Assembly: GCA_947489325.1 (NCBI GenBank)
Contig: CANLDA010000020.1
Span: 1 to 64,000 of the forward strand
DNA: 64,000 nucleotides
Direction of reading: 5' to 3'
Source of the DNA: an uncultured Paracoccaceae bacterium
GTDB lineage: Bacteria; Pseudomonadota; Alphaproteobacteria; Rhodobacterales; Rhodobacteraceae
Notes under the pieces: model-generated
Databases searched by the model: none
Seen by the model: the letters and a program-made list of their open reading frames with translations, nothing else
Told to the model about the DNA's origin: nothing
In this document: positions 1 to 8,178 of the stretch, one piece after another
How positions within the stretch are numbered: position 1 is the first letter of the stretch
Layout of the letters: the number at the start of each line of letters is the position of its first letter
Translations under genes and position numbers: made by a program

Positions 1-78
1 CTGTTTGCACGGAACCGTCGTCACAAACGACACCCCGTTCGATACAAGATCATCCGTGATCTTTTCGTCGATGGTCAT
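1..78 (-). CDS. comD: Sulfopyruvate decarboxylase alpha subunit, N-terminal fragment
   Basis: Only the first 26 codons lie in the window; the gene runs off the left edge. An ATG at 78 follows GGAG by 6 nt. The fragment ends in FVTTVPCKQ, which resembles the start of the thiamine-diphosphate-binding alpha subunit of sulfopyruvate/phosphonopyruvate decarboxylases. In sulfonate catabolism that enzyme converts sulfopyruvate to sulfoacetaldehyde, which is then desulfonated by Xsc. Its position as the next gene after the DHPS dehydrogenases supports this reading. With so few residues, another ThDP enzyme of the same family remains possible. Confidence 0.55.
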   Translation of the reverse strand, partial: MTIDEKITDDLVSNGVSFVTTVPCKQ

Positions 79-134
79 TTAATTCTCCAGATATATGCGC
101 AAGACGCGCATGTGGTTTCAAAAGTTACATTAGG

Positions 135-539
135 TTAGCGATTGACGTGCACCGCGCAGGTTGCGTGGCGGACCACACGCGCGGCCGTCGAGCCAAGCAA
201 GAAGTCACGAAATCCGGGTTTATGCGACCCGATAACAATGCAGTCAGCACCTGCCTCGGCTGCATAATCAACAATCATGCGTGCGGCATGGCCCTTTTTC
301 AAAACCCCCTGCACGTCGTCGTACTCAGCAAGTTTGGCATCAAGACGCGTTTGCGCCGCCTCAAACCCGGAACGCACCAAATCCTCATCCAAGAATGCAC
401 TGACAGAGCCGCTGGGCATTTCATAGACATGCAATGCGGTGATAGTGCCACCAGATGCACACAGGTTACGGGCAATCGACAGGGTGCCCTGCGACACTCC
501 ATGATCAAGCGCCATAGGGACCAGAATATTTTTATACAT
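135..539 (-). CDS. Universal stress protein (UspA family)
   Basis: A 134-residue single UspA domain, the usual length. It starts YKNILVPMALD and carries the nucleotide-loop pattern G-x2-G-x9-G-S-T as GSHKPGF...GSTA near residues 101-117, the ATP-binding type. The ATG at 539 directly follows an in-frame GTG at 542; AGGA lies upstream. It sits in the sulfonate operon, 35 nt after the zinc dehydrogenase and before the comD-like gene. Family members bind ATP or AMP and modulate stress responses; its partner here is unknown. A small ATP-sensing protein inside a TRAP-transporter operon is a recurrent arrangement, so a role tuned to uptake is plausible but inferred. Confidence 0.85.
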   Translation of the reverse strand: MYKNILVPMALDHGVSQGTLSIARNLCASGGTITALHVYEMPSGSVSAFLDEDLVRSGFEAAQTRLDAKLAEYDDVQGVLKKGHAARMIVDYAAEAGADCIVIGSHKPGFRDFLLGSTAARVVRHATCAVHVNR

Positions 540-574
540 CACTCATATGTCCTTCGTAAAAGAAGAGTTTGGGC

Positions 575-1555
575 CTAGGCCCAAGGCTCCAAAATGATTT
601 TGGGTGTTGGCACCCGACCTGCCCGCAGATCAGAAAAGGCCTGTACGCCGTCATTCAACGACCGCTGTTCAGTCCAATCCAGTGCACCAAGCCGCCCATC
701 AAAGATCGCGGCAGCGGTGTCGCGAAAATCCTGAGCGGTATAGGTATACGTTCCGATGAAGGTGATTTCTTGAAGCGTCAGACGTCGGATATTAAGCCCG
801 CCCATATCCTCGGCCAAACCTATATGCAGGATAACACCGCCGGGCCGAACCAATTCCGAGGCGGTCGCACGTGTTGCAGCATACCCTACGGCGTCCACCA
901 CAATGTCGAATTGCCCGGTTGCCGTGGCAATCGCTGCCTCACCGCACACATCCAAAAGGAACTGTCGCCGGTCTGAGTTGGGTTCAACAATCTGTATGCT
1001 TTCAACACCTTGTGCGCGCAAACTTAGCGCCGCACCAAGTCCGATTGCGCCACCACCCAAAACAATCGCCCGCGCGCCCGAAGTGTCATACAGCGCCTTG
1101 ATCCCCAAACGTGCGGCATGCCAACTGACGGCAAGCGGTTCTGCCAAGGCAGCCTTGGTCAAAGACACGGCATCGGGCACTGTCACAAGGTTCTGCGCAG
1201 GCATCGTCAGAAACTGTGCAAAACCACCTTCACGTGGGGGCATGGAAATAATCTGACGGTCCGGACACAGATTTTCACGCCCTCCAAGACATGCCGAACA
1301 GCTGCCGCATGTGATCAAAGGATTTACTGTCACGCGCTCCCCGTCCCGCGTACCCCCTTTGATCACACCTGCAGCTTCGTGCCCCAAAATAAGAGGCGCA
1401 GGCCTGCGGTCATCATGCCCCAGATACGCATGCATATCAGAGCCACATATACCCACAGCCTGCACCTTGATCAGGTGTTCTTCGGGCCCGGCAACAGGGG
1501 TCGGGACATCCCGCATGGCCAAGGTTTCTGGACCTTCATAAACAAGCGCCTTCAT
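575..1555 (-). CDS. hpsP: Zinc-dependent medium-chain alcohol dehydrogenase, probable DHPS 2-dehydrogenase
   Basis: 326 residues of the MDR family. Catalytic zinc ligands are visible as GICGSD (Cys37) and GHE (His59-Glu60). All four structural zinc cysteines are present (83, 86, 89, 97), and a Rossmann motif VLGGGAIGLG begins near residue 169. Its start overlaps the SDR stop by 4 nt (ATGA), so the two are translationally coupled. In known DHPS clusters hpsN is followed by two NAD-dependent dehydrogenases (HpsO, HpsP) thought to interconvert DHPS enantiomers through the 2-keto form. The position fits HpsP, but substrate and symbol are inferred from context; a general sorbitol-type dehydrogenase is the alternative. 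Confidence 0.7.
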   Translation of the reverse strand: MKALVYEGPETLAMRDVPTPVAGPEEHLIKVQAVGICGSDMHAYLGHDDRRPAPLILGHEAAGVIKGGTRDGERVTVNPLITCGSCSACLGGRENLCPDRQIISMPPREGGFAQFLTMPAQNLVTVPDAVSLTKAALAEPLAVSWHAARLGIKALYDTSGARAIVLGGGAIGLGAALSLRAQGVESIQIVEPNSDRRQFLLDVCGEAAIATATGQFDIVVDAVGYAATRATASELVRPGGVILHIGLAEDMGGLNIRRLTLQEITFIGTYTYTAQDFRDTAAAIFDGRLGALDWTEQRSLNDGVQAFSDLRAGRVPTPKIILEPWA

Positions 1556-2313
1556 TTCGCTGTGAACCCCCCATCAACCATCAGAATTTGCCCTGTCACA
1601 TAGGCAGATGCCTCTGAACACAAAAACACCAACGGCCCATCCAGATCGTCTAGTCGTCCATTGCGCCCAGCGCAGGTTTGCGCAGCATTCCGTGCAGCAC
1701 GATCAGGATCGTCAAACACAGCACTTGTTAGTTCGGTTGGAAAGAACCCCGGCCCAATAGCATTGGCGGTGATACCAAATGATGACCAAGCTTCGGCCAT
1801 TGCGCGGGTCAGTTGACCAATCCCGGCCTTTGATGCGCCATAGGCAATACCAGCAGGAAAAGCCCGCGTGGTTTGCAGGGATGCAAAATTGACGATCCGC
1901 CCCCATTCCTTTTCTTTCATCGCGGGTACCAAAGCCTGACTAAGGAAAAATGGGGCGGATAGATTAAGCGCCATCGTTGTGTTCCAAGCCTCTTTGGTCA
2001 CATCATCCGCCACCTGCCGTGTATTGATCCCCGCAGCATGGACCACGATATCGGGGGCACCAAATGGGTCTGCGATCTGTCGTGCCAATGCTGAAATGCC
2101 GTCAAGGTCGGCCACATCCGCAACCACCGTTGCCGCATGCTCACCAATTGAGGCCTGCCAAACATCCAACGCATCCTTACGCCGAGCCACACCGACAACT
2201 CGTGCGCCAGCCGCAGCCAACACAGTCGCCGCCTGCTGGCCAAGTCCAGAACTGGCACCTGTCACACAGGCCACTCGGCCCGTCAGGTCAAAAAGAGAGG
2301 AAAGCTTAGCCAT
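1552..2313 (-). CDS. hpsO: Short-chain dehydrogenase/reductase, probable DHPS 2-dehydrogenase
   Basis: 253 residues, a classical SDR. The coenzyme motif TGASSGLG spans residues 18-25, the NAAG-like segment is HAAG near 92, and the catalytic triad is Ser145, Tyr158 (YGASK) and Lys162. The C-terminus ends VDGGFTAK as in 3-oxoacyl-ACP-reductase-like SDRs. The start overlaps the hpsN stop by 8 nt and the stop overlaps the next gene by 4 nt, so three dehydrogenases are tightly coupled. By analogy with characterised DHPS clusters it is the HpsO-type oxidoreductase acting at C2 of dihydroxypropanesulfonate. The enzyme class is clear; the substrate is inferred from the neighbours. Confidence 0.7.
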   Translation of the reverse strand: MAKLSSLFDLTGRVACVTGASSGLGQQAATVLAAAGARVVGVARRKDALDVWQASIGEHAATVVADVADLDGISALARQIADPFGAPDIVVHAAGINTRQVADDVTKEAWNTTMALNLSAPFFLSQALVPAMKEKEWGRIVNFASLQTTRAFPAGIAYGASKAGIGQLTRAMAEAWSSFGITANAIGPGFFPTELTSAVFDDPDRAARNAAQTCAGRNGRLDDLDGPLVFLCSEASAYVTGQILMVDGGFTAK

Positions 2314-3613
2314 TTGCAGTCAAATCAAACTCTTCATCAGGGAAGTATTTGGCAAGACGCACATCGGCAGCACGCGCGTGTCCCTCCATACCTTCTAGCC
2401 GTGAAATACGTGCAGTGGCCTCGGCGACTGGTTTTGAGCCGTCACGCGTGGCACGCTGCCATGTCACGATTTTCATGTATTTGTGCACTGAAAGCCCCCC
2501 CGTGTAGCTGGCCGCTCCAGACGTGGGGAGAACATGGTTGGTGCCTGCAGCCTTGTCGCCATAAGACACGGTGGTTTCTTCGCCCAGAAACAGCGATCCA
2601 TAACAGGTCAGACGATTCAGCCACCAATCCAGATCAGCAGCCTGAACTGTCAAGTGCTCTGGAGCATAATCATCTGAGGTCGCGGCCATTTCTTCCCGAT
2701 CCGCACAGAGGATCACCTCTGCATAATCACGCCATGCAGCGGCGGCGTTATCACGGTTTAATTCGGGGAGATCATCAATCAGCTTGGGAACCCGTGCCAT
2801 CACGTCCTCGGCCAGCGCACGGTCATCTGTGACCAACCAAACAGGAGAGTTATATCCATGCTCTGCTTGCGATACGAGATCGGTCGCCACGATATGCGCA
2901 TCCGCGTCCCCATCCGCCAGAATAAGACTGTCAGTCGGCCCCGCAATCATATCAATTCCCACACGACCAAACAGGATACGCTTAGCTTCGGCAACAAATT
3001 GGTTTCCCGGACCCACAAGGATGTTGGCTTTGGGCAGATCAAACAAGCCAAAGGTCATTGCAGCCACGCCCTGAACGCCACCCATTGCTAGAATTTTATC
3101 TGCACCACAGATATGAGCCGCATATATGATTGCAGGCGCGACCCCTACACCAGGATGCGGAGGTGAGCAGGCCGTTATGTGACGACACCCCGCAACCTTG
3201 GCAGTGGTCACTGTCATGATCGCGCTGGCAATGTGGCTGTAACGCCCCCCCGGCACATAACACCCGGCTGCATCTACTGGGATCGCTTTTTGCCCCACGG
3301 TCAGTCCCGGAACGACCTCATATTCCACATCTGCCACGGTGGATTTTTGCGTTTGCGCAAAGCGTTTCACATTGTCATGTGAGAACTGAATATCCTGCTT
3401 GAGCTTTTCAGGAACCAAAGCGCAGGCTGCAGCAATCTCTTCATCGCTCAGGATGACGCTGCCCTCATATTTGTCGAACTTTGCAGCATAATCCAGTGCA
3501 GCCTGATCTCCGCCAGCCTCGATATCCACAAGGATGCCCGTGACAATTTCATGCACGTCTGAGGCATCAGATTTCGCCGTCAGGGTCGCTTTTTTCAGGT
3601 ATTCTCTAGGCAT
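2306..3613 (-). CDS. hpsN: Sulfopropanediol 3-dehydrogenase (histidinol-dehydrogenase family)
   Basis: 435 residues, homologous to HisD along its whole length. Candidate zinc ligands are Gln249, His252, Asp353 and His412; the catalytic Glu-His pair is 319-320 in APEHLT. HpsN oxidises (R)-2,3-dihydroxypropane-1-sulfonate to (R)-sulfolactate in two NAD-dependent steps, chemically parallel to histidinol to histidine. It is read as HpsN rather than HisD because no his genes are near, a TRAP transporter for a small acid lies 12 nt upstream, and two alcohol dehydrogenases and a sulfopyruvate decarboxylase-like gene follow. Start ATG at 3613 has AGGA upstream. It is likely controlled by the divergent LacI regulator at the operon head. 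Confidence 0.82.
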   Translation of the reverse strand: MPREYLKKATLTAKSDASDVHEIVTGILVDIEAGGDQAALDYAAKFDKYEGSVILSDEEIAAACALVPEKLKQDIQFSHDNVKRFAQTQKSTVADVEYEVVPGLTVGQKAIPVDAAGCYVPGGRYSHIASAIMTVTTAKVAGCRHITACSPPHPGVGVAPAIIYAAHICGADKILAMGGVQGVAAMTFGLFDLPKANILVGPGNQFVAEAKRILFGRVGIDMIAGPTDSLILADGDADAHIVATDLVSQAEHGYNSPVWLVTDDRALAEDVMARVPKLIDDLPELNRDNAAAAWRDYAEVILCADREEMAATSDDYAPEHLTVQAADLDWWLNRLTCYGSLFLGEETTVSYGDKAAGTNHVLPTSGAASYTGGLSVHKYMKIVTWQRATRDGSKPVAEATARISRLEGMEGHARAADVRLAKYFPDEEFDLTANG

Positions 3614-3625
3614 AATCGGCAGGTC

Positions 3626-4954
3626 CTATTTGTAGATATCAGGCAAGAGGGAGGTTGAAATTGCCGGGATGTAAGCAATCATCAAGGTGACGAGCAGCAT
3701 GAAGAACACAAATGGTATGGCCCGTGCTGCGATCTTTAATATCGACTCTCCGGTTATTCCGGAGACAACAAAAAGATTAAGTCCAAGCGGCGGGGTGATG
3801 AAACCCACACCCAATGCGGTGATCATCATGATGCAGAACTGAATTTCATTCATGCCGATATTGTCAGCCAACGGCTTTAGGATCGGTGCAAGGATCACAA
3901 TATTCGGGGTGGTTTCCATAACACACCCCGCAGCGATCAAGATGCAGATCATCAGGAAGATCAATACATAAGGATCATCTGTCAGCGATGTCACAGAGCT
4001 GACGAACCCTTGGGGCACACCCATGATCGCCAATGCCTCAGCCAGAGGGGCAGAAAAGGCGATGATGGGCAAAATGACACCGTTCACCTTGGCAGAGCTG
4101 ATCAACATTGCCGGGAAATCAGCCAATTTCAGCGTGCCCATGCCCAAGCCCATAATGATTGTGACTACGACGGCCGTGGCCCCTGCTTCTGTCGGGGTGA
4201 GGCGTCCGGAAAAGATGCCGTAAAAGATGATGCCCGGCACGATGAACGCATACCAGCCCGACTTTAAGGAGAGGCCTAGGTTGGATAGGTATTCAGACAG
4301 GGACACATTGCCTCCGCCTTCATAGCCATGAATGCGATTGACGACGATATTGGTGACAAGGATCGACACCAAAATACAAATACCCGGGATAAGGGCGGCC
4401 AAGAACAGGGTTGATGCGGATATACCCAGCACCAGGCCGATGATAATATAGGCAATGGAGGGCGGGATCAGAATGCCGGTACACGCACCGGCGGCCACCA
4501 ACGCACAGGCATAGGGGCGCGGATATCCGGCCTCGACCAGACGACCGATTGTCATACGCCCAACCGCTGCGGCACCCGCAGCGTCCGATCCTGAAATGGC
4601 CGCAAACATGCCGCAAACCAGAACCGTTGCCGACCCAAAGCCCCCTTTGGCAAATTGCGTCAATGCCTCGGCCACGTCCAGAAACTTGCGCGACAACCCC
4701 GTGCGCACCAACACATCCCCAGTCAGGATAAACAGCGGCACAGCAGTCAATGCAAAGGCGTCAATTCCAGTGAAAAGGCTTTCGCCAACAGCACTGAGCG
4801 GCATGTCCCCAGACATCACCAACATAGAAATGGCGGCGGCCCCAATAGCGGCCCAAACTGGCACAGCAAAGGCGATCAAACCGACAAACAGCAGAACAGG
4901 AAAGTAAAAATCCCAGCCAAGCTCGACCGATTGATTGAGTGTACTCCAAAGCAT
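3626..4954 (-). CDS. dctM: TRAP transporter large permease (DctM family)
   Basis: 442 residues, almost entirely hydrophobic, with about 12 membrane segments; the usual DctM length. Signature stretches include LFILTGDVLVRTGLSRK and GAAAVGRMTIGRLVEAGYPRPYA, typical of the 12-TM subunit that carries out sodium-driven uptake. ATG at 4954 follows GAGGAGATCTTAG. It lies 11 nt after dctQ and 12 nt before hpsN, so it belongs to the same transcript. Together with dctP and dctQ it should import the sulfonate substrate across the inner membrane. DHPS as substrate is inferred from the operon (HpsKLM in other bacteria). Confidence 0.92.
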   Translation of the reverse strand: MLWSTLNQSVELGWDFYFPVLLFVGLIAFAVPVWAAIGAAAISMLVMSGDMPLSAVGESLFTGIDAFALTAVPLFILTGDVLVRTGLSRKFLDVAEALTQFAKGGFGSATVLVCGMFAAISGSDAAGAAAVGRMTIGRLVEAGYPRPYACALVAAGACTGILIPPSIAYIIIGLVLGISASTLFLAALIPGICILVSILVTNIVVNRIHGYEGGGNVSLSEYLSNLGLSLKSGWYAFIVPGIIFYGIFSGRLTPTEAGATAVVVTIIMGLGMGTLKLADFPAMLISSAKVNGVILPIIAFSAPLAEALAIMGVPQGFVSSVTSLTDDPYVLIFLMICILIAAGCVMETTPNIVILAPILKPLADNIGMNEIQFCIMMITALGVGFITPPLGLNLFVVSGITGESILKIAARAIPFVFFMLLVTLMIAYIPAISTSLLPDIYK

Positions 4955-4965
4955 CTAAGATCTCC

Positions 4966-5478
4966 TCAATCAAACATCTTGTCGCCTTCGTAGACGGGGG
5001 TGCCGTCACGAAGCGCACGAATGTCACGCAGGAAGGATTGAACAAGTCGCAGGATCATCAGGCCAAAACCAACCGGCACCGCCATCAGAAACCACACCAT
5101 CGACACACGAAGTCCATGGCTGACTGAACCGAATTTGGCTGAAATATGAACAGTCTCAAGCGACCAATAAAGCGCGATCACAGCAACGACAAACATCACC
5201 AGATCACCAAAGATATACAGCAACGCCTTTAGGCGCGGGCTAACATAGTGCATCAAGACATCAATGCGAATATGTGCACGATCCTTAACGGCCACAGCCG
5301 CGCCTATCCAAGCTAGGTAAATAAAGGAATAGCGCACAATTTCTTCGCCCCAGATCGACGAATATGCAAAGACCTCTCGCCGGAGTACCTCGATCGACAT
5401 GGTCGCAACCAACATCACGTAAAGCATCAACAGCGCCCATCGCTCGGCGTTTTTATTCAATTGGCGAAGAATAGCCAT
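4966..5478 (-). CDS. dctQ: TRAP transporter small permease (DctQ family)
   Basis: 170 residues with four predicted membrane helices, matching the 4-TM DctQ subunit that pairs with DctM. Characteristic pieces are YSSIWGEEIVRYSFIYLAWIGAAVA near residue 40 and KDRAHIRIDVL after it. The start at 5478 has AGGAG 6 nt upstream. It is separated from dctP by 110 bp containing a perfect 11-bp hairpin, while dctM follows after only 11 nt. This arrangement usually gives more of the binding protein than of the membrane subunits. The substrate is inferred as for dctM. Confidence 0.9.
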   Translation of the reverse strand: MAILRQLNKNAERWALLMLYVMLVATMSIEVLRREVFAYSSIWGEEIVRYSFIYLAWIGAAVAVKDRAHIRIDVLMHYVSPRLKALLYIFGDLVMFVVAVIALYWSLETVHISAKFGSVSHGLRVSMVWFLMAVPVGFGLMILRLVQSFLRDIRALRDGTPVYEGDKMFD

Positions 5479-5557
5479 GTCTTCTCCTGTCGTCTGGCAA
5501 TAGGGCGGAATAGGTCATGACGTGCAGACCCAAAAACGATCAAATTGCAGGGAAATG

Positions 5558-5582
5558 GGCCGGGCGTGCGACACGCCCGGCC
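5558..5582 (-). promoter_or_regulatory. Intercistronic hairpin between dctP and dctQ
   Basis: A perfect 11-bp GC-rich inverted repeat, GGCCGGGCGTG/CACGCCCGGCC, with a 3-nt loop, just after the dctP stop. No T-run follows on the leftward strand, so it is more likely an RNA-stabilising or partial-attenuation hairpin than a full terminator. Such elements often raise the level of the binding protein over the permeases. Confidence 0.7.
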
Positions 5583-5588
5583 AACGCA

Positions 5589-6737
5589 TTATGCGTCGTG
5601 AACGTAGTATTTGCCTTGGGTGCTGGCGGCCTCTTCAAGCTTGTCAAAGGCATCCATGGACCCGGCAAGGTCTTTCTTGAACTCATCCCACTCAGTGCGC
5701 TGATAGCCACCGGCGGCTTTCCACTCTGCCAATTGATCATCACTGAGTGAGTGGAACTGAACCCCCGATTTTGCGAGTTCGGACATCGCATAAGCCCGTG
5801 CTGATGGAACTTTGGATAGGTTTTGGTGCGCGGTCATCTCGGCGCCCCACATCACCCCATCCTGCACATCCGCAGGCAAGCCATTGAACCATTCAAGGTT
5901 ACAGGAATAGACCTGACTGTCCGGAACGGCCTGCGTAAAGGTTACATGACTAAGAATATCCTTGAAGCCAAAGACAAAAAGCGCCCCAACCGATGGGTCC
6001 AGCGCATCCGCAACGCCTTGTTTGATTGCCGAAGGCGTTTCCCCCCAGGCTACAGGTGTCGGATTGGCACCAACCATGCGGTAATATTGCTGCAACATCT
6101 TGGATCCCGGCACGCGGAACTTTATGCCCGACAGATCGCCCGGCGTCAGAACAGCGCCTGCGCCACCTTTGCGCACGGCCACAACACGCGGGTCGATATT
6201 GACGTAAAACAACGCCTTGAACCCTGCGGCCTCGACCTTGGGATGCACTTCGGCATTCCAATAATTTGAGGTCACCAAGTTGGTAAACCGCTGATTGGAC
6301 CCACACAGATACGGCATGTTGATCAGATCAACCGCAGATGCAAACGGGGCAAAGTTTGACAAGGAATGCTGAGCGGCCTGAATGGTTCCGCCTTGAACCT
6401 TTTGCACCAAAGCTCCACCTGCGCCCAATTGGCCACCAGGCGCCAGCTTGACATAGATTTTGCCATTGGTGGCGTTTTGGATGTTTTCTTTCAGATCAAG
6501 TTGCATGATCGGATAGCTACGGGACGCGCCCAGCACATAGGCCGTTGCAACTGTCATGATGTGATCCGCTGCTTTTTCGCGTGCGCGTTCTTCCTGTGCG
6601 GTTTGCGCCACAGCTTCGCTTGACCACAACATTCCTCCAGCTCCTGCCACCAACGCAGCAGTAAAGCTCCCGCTGGTTGCCAGTTTCAGAAAATTGCGTC
6701 GTTCTGCTGACTTCAGTTCTTTATGTTCGATGTCCAA
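5589..6737 (-). CDS. dctP: TRAP transporter substrate-binding protein (DctP family)
   Basis: About 382 residues with a twin-arginine signal: ERRNFLKLATSG followed by a hydrophobic stretch and a likely cleavage after SSEAVAQ. Export by Tat suits a periplasmic binding protein of the DctP fold; SKMLQQYYRMVGANPTPVAW is typical of the family. The start is a judgement. A TTG at 6737 has GGAGGA 6 nt upstream (6744-6749) and gives a clean MDIEHKEL start. In-frame ATGs at 6752 and 6770 have weaker ribosome sites, the latter overlapping the preceding small gene. It is presumed to bind dihydroxypropanesulfonate or a similar small sulfonate. Confidence 0.88.
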   Translation of the reverse strand: MDIEHKELKSAERRNFLKLATSGSFTAALVAGAGGMLWSSEAVAQTAQEERAREKAADHIMTVATAYVLGASRSYPIMQLDLKENIQNATNGKIYVKLAPGGQLGAGGALVQKVQGGTIQAAQHSLSNFAPFASAVDLINMPYLCGSNQRFTNLVTSNYWNAEVHPKVEAAGFKALFYVNIDPRVVAVRKGGAGAVLTPGDLSGIKFRVPGSKMLQQYYRMVGANPTPVAWGETPSAIKQGVADALDPSVGALFVFGFKDILSHVTFTQAVPDSQVYSCNLEWFNGLPADVQDGVMWGAEMTAHQNLSKVPSARAYAMSELAKSGVQFHSLSDDQLAEWKAAGGYQRTEWDEFKKDLAGSMDAFDKLEEAASTQGKYYVHDA

Positions 6738-6759
6738 ACCACGTCCTCCCATTGGACTT

Positions 6760-6945
6760 TCAGCCGCCATTCTCATTTTTTCGGTCGGCTTCCTTTTTGA
6801 GGATCGCAACAACGAACAAGGCCGCCGCCGCGAACAGAACCAGCATTTCCCCAACGTCACCAAAGATCGCTTTGCCGATAAAGGCACCCATCGCGACATT
6901 GGCAGCAAACACCCCAAACATCAGGGCAGAAGCAATAAGAGACAT
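6760..6945 (-). CDS. Small two-helix membrane protein heading the sulfonate operon
   Basis: 61 residues. Two hydrophobic helices (about residues 3-24 and 30-50) are followed by a charged tail, KKEADRKNENGG. The ATG at 6945 is preceded by GGGAG at a good distance, and it is the first gene after the operator region, so it is very likely translated. Its stop lies about 20 nt before the dctP start. It is too small to be a DctQ. The family was not recognised; as an inference it could be an accessory of the TRAP transporter or a membrane sensor. The coding call rests on position, ribosome site and the regular helix-tail pattern. Confidence 0.7.
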   Translation of the reverse strand: MSLIASALMFGVFAANVAMGAFIGKAIFGDVGEMLVLFAAAALFVVAILKKEADRKNENGG

Positions 6946-6981
6946 AAGAAAACTCCCGTTTTGGAATCGGTTCTGTCACCA

Positions 6982-6997
6982 ATGTAAGCGCTTACAT
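6982..6997. promoter_or_regulatory. LacI-type operator 1 (perfect palindrome)
   Basis: ATGTAAGCGCTTACAT is a perfect 16-bp palindrome with the central CG step typical of LacI/GalR operators. It lies between the divergent lacI-type gene and the sulfonate operon, 37 bp before the first leftward start codon, so repressor bound here would block the leftward promoter. Confidence 0.8.
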
Positions 6998-7004
6998 CAT
7001 CATT

Positions 7005-7020
7005 ATGCAAGCGTTTACAT
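7005..7020. promoter_or_regulatory. LacI-type operator 2 (imperfect copy)
   Basis: ATGCAAGCGTTTACAT matches operator 1 at 14 of 16 positions. Its centre is 23 bp from that of operator 1, about two helical turns, so two repressor dimers could sit on the same face and control both divergent promoters. Confidence 0.75.
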
Positions 7021-7095
7021 TCTCGTATCAGACAGCCATATTGGATAGGCAGAAGCACATTCGACATTTGACCTCAGGGATGACGGGCGAAAAAC

Positions 7096-8121
7096 ATGAG
7101 TTCTCAACGCTTTACACCCACATTGAATGACGTCGCCCAGCAGGCAGGGGTGTCGACGGCAACGGTGTCTCGTTGTTTAAATTCCCCCGAACGCGTGATT
7201 GAAAGCACCCGAAACAAGGTTTTTGAAGCGATCAACAGCCTTGGATATTCCCCAAACTTTGGCGCGCGCGTGATGGCAGCCAGACGGACCAACACCATCG
7301 GGGCCATCATCCCCACAATGGAAAACGCTATTTTTGCGCGCGGTCTTCAGGCCTTTCAGGAAGAGTTGCGCATGCAAGGCTATACATTGCTTGTTGCAAG
7401 TTCTTCTTATCAGCAAGACATCGAAGAAGAACAGATCCGCTCCTTGGTGGCGCGTGGCGCAGATGGGCTTTTGCTGATCGGTCACGATCGCAAATCCGAC
7501 ATTTGCCAGTTTTTGGAAACACAGGATGTTCCTGCCCTTGTCGCATGGACACATGATGCTACGGCTCGCTTGCCTTCCATCGGCTTTGACAACCGTAAAT
7601 CCATGCAGGCACTTGCAACGCATGTGCTGGAAATGGGGCATCGCCGCATCGGGGTGATTTCCGCAGACACGAACACAAATGACCGTGCGCGCTTGCGTGT
7701 CGAAGGTATCCGTGATGCCTGCCGTGTTGCGCATTTGAATCCAGACGCTTTGCAAATCATACAAACCACGTATGGAATTGAGTCCGGTGCTAAGGCCTTT
7801 GCCGAGCTGATATCAGGACCAAATCACCCCACTGCCATCATGTGCGGCAACGATGTCTTGGCAGTCGGCGCCATGAAACAAGCACGTGACATGGCGATTG
7901 ATGTGCCCAAAGATGTCTCCATCACCGGGTTTGATGATATCGAACTCGCTCGTGTGGTCACGCCTGCCTTAACCACCGTCCATGTGCCTCATCGTGATAT
8001 GGGACGGCGCGCGGCCCAAACGTTGATCAATATGGTCGTAAGCAAAACCGCCGTATCTTCTGTTGAATTGTCCACAGACACTTGCCTCAGAGGATCGCTT
8101 GCGCCTCCGCCTGCGCCCTAA
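7096..8121 (+). CDS. LacI/GalR-family transcriptional regulator of the sulfonate operon
   Basis: 341 residues. The N-terminal helix-turn-helix and hinge read LNDVAQQAGVSTATVSRCLN (about residues 9-28), followed by the conserved SLGYSPNFGARVMAARRT. The rest is a periplasmic-binding-protein-like effector domain ending in the usual FDDIELARVVTPALTTV region. It is divergent from the DHPS operon, and two copies of a 16-bp palindrome lie in the 150-bp gap. The straightforward model is repression relieved by DHPS or a pathway intermediate, with autoregulation through the second site. The effector identity is inferred. Confidence 0.9.
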   Translation: MSSQRFTPTLNDVAQQAGVSTATVSRCLNSPERVIESTRNKVFEAINSLGYSPNFGARVMAARRTNTIGAIIPTMENAIFARGLQAFQEELRMQGYTLLVASSSYQQDIEEEQIRSLVARGADGLLLIGHDRKSDICQFLETQDVPALVAWTHDATARLPSIGFDNRKSMQALATHVLEMGHRRIGVISADTNTNDRARLRVEGIRDACRVAHLNPDALQIIQTTYGIESGAKAFAELISGPNHPTAIMCGNDVLAVGAMKQARDMAIDVPKDVSITGFDDIELARVVTPALTTVHVPHRDMGRRAAQTLINMVVSKTAVSSVELSTDTCLRGSLAPPPAP

Positions 8122-8178
8122 GGGGGCTGTGTGCAAATTCAGACACATCTCTGGACATCCTCGCCCCGCGCCCTGATA

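Noticed and set aside
2306-3613. Histidinol dehydrogenase (hisD)
   Set aside because: The family match is real but no histidine genes are near, and the TRAP and alcohol dehydrogenase neighbours match hpsN loci.
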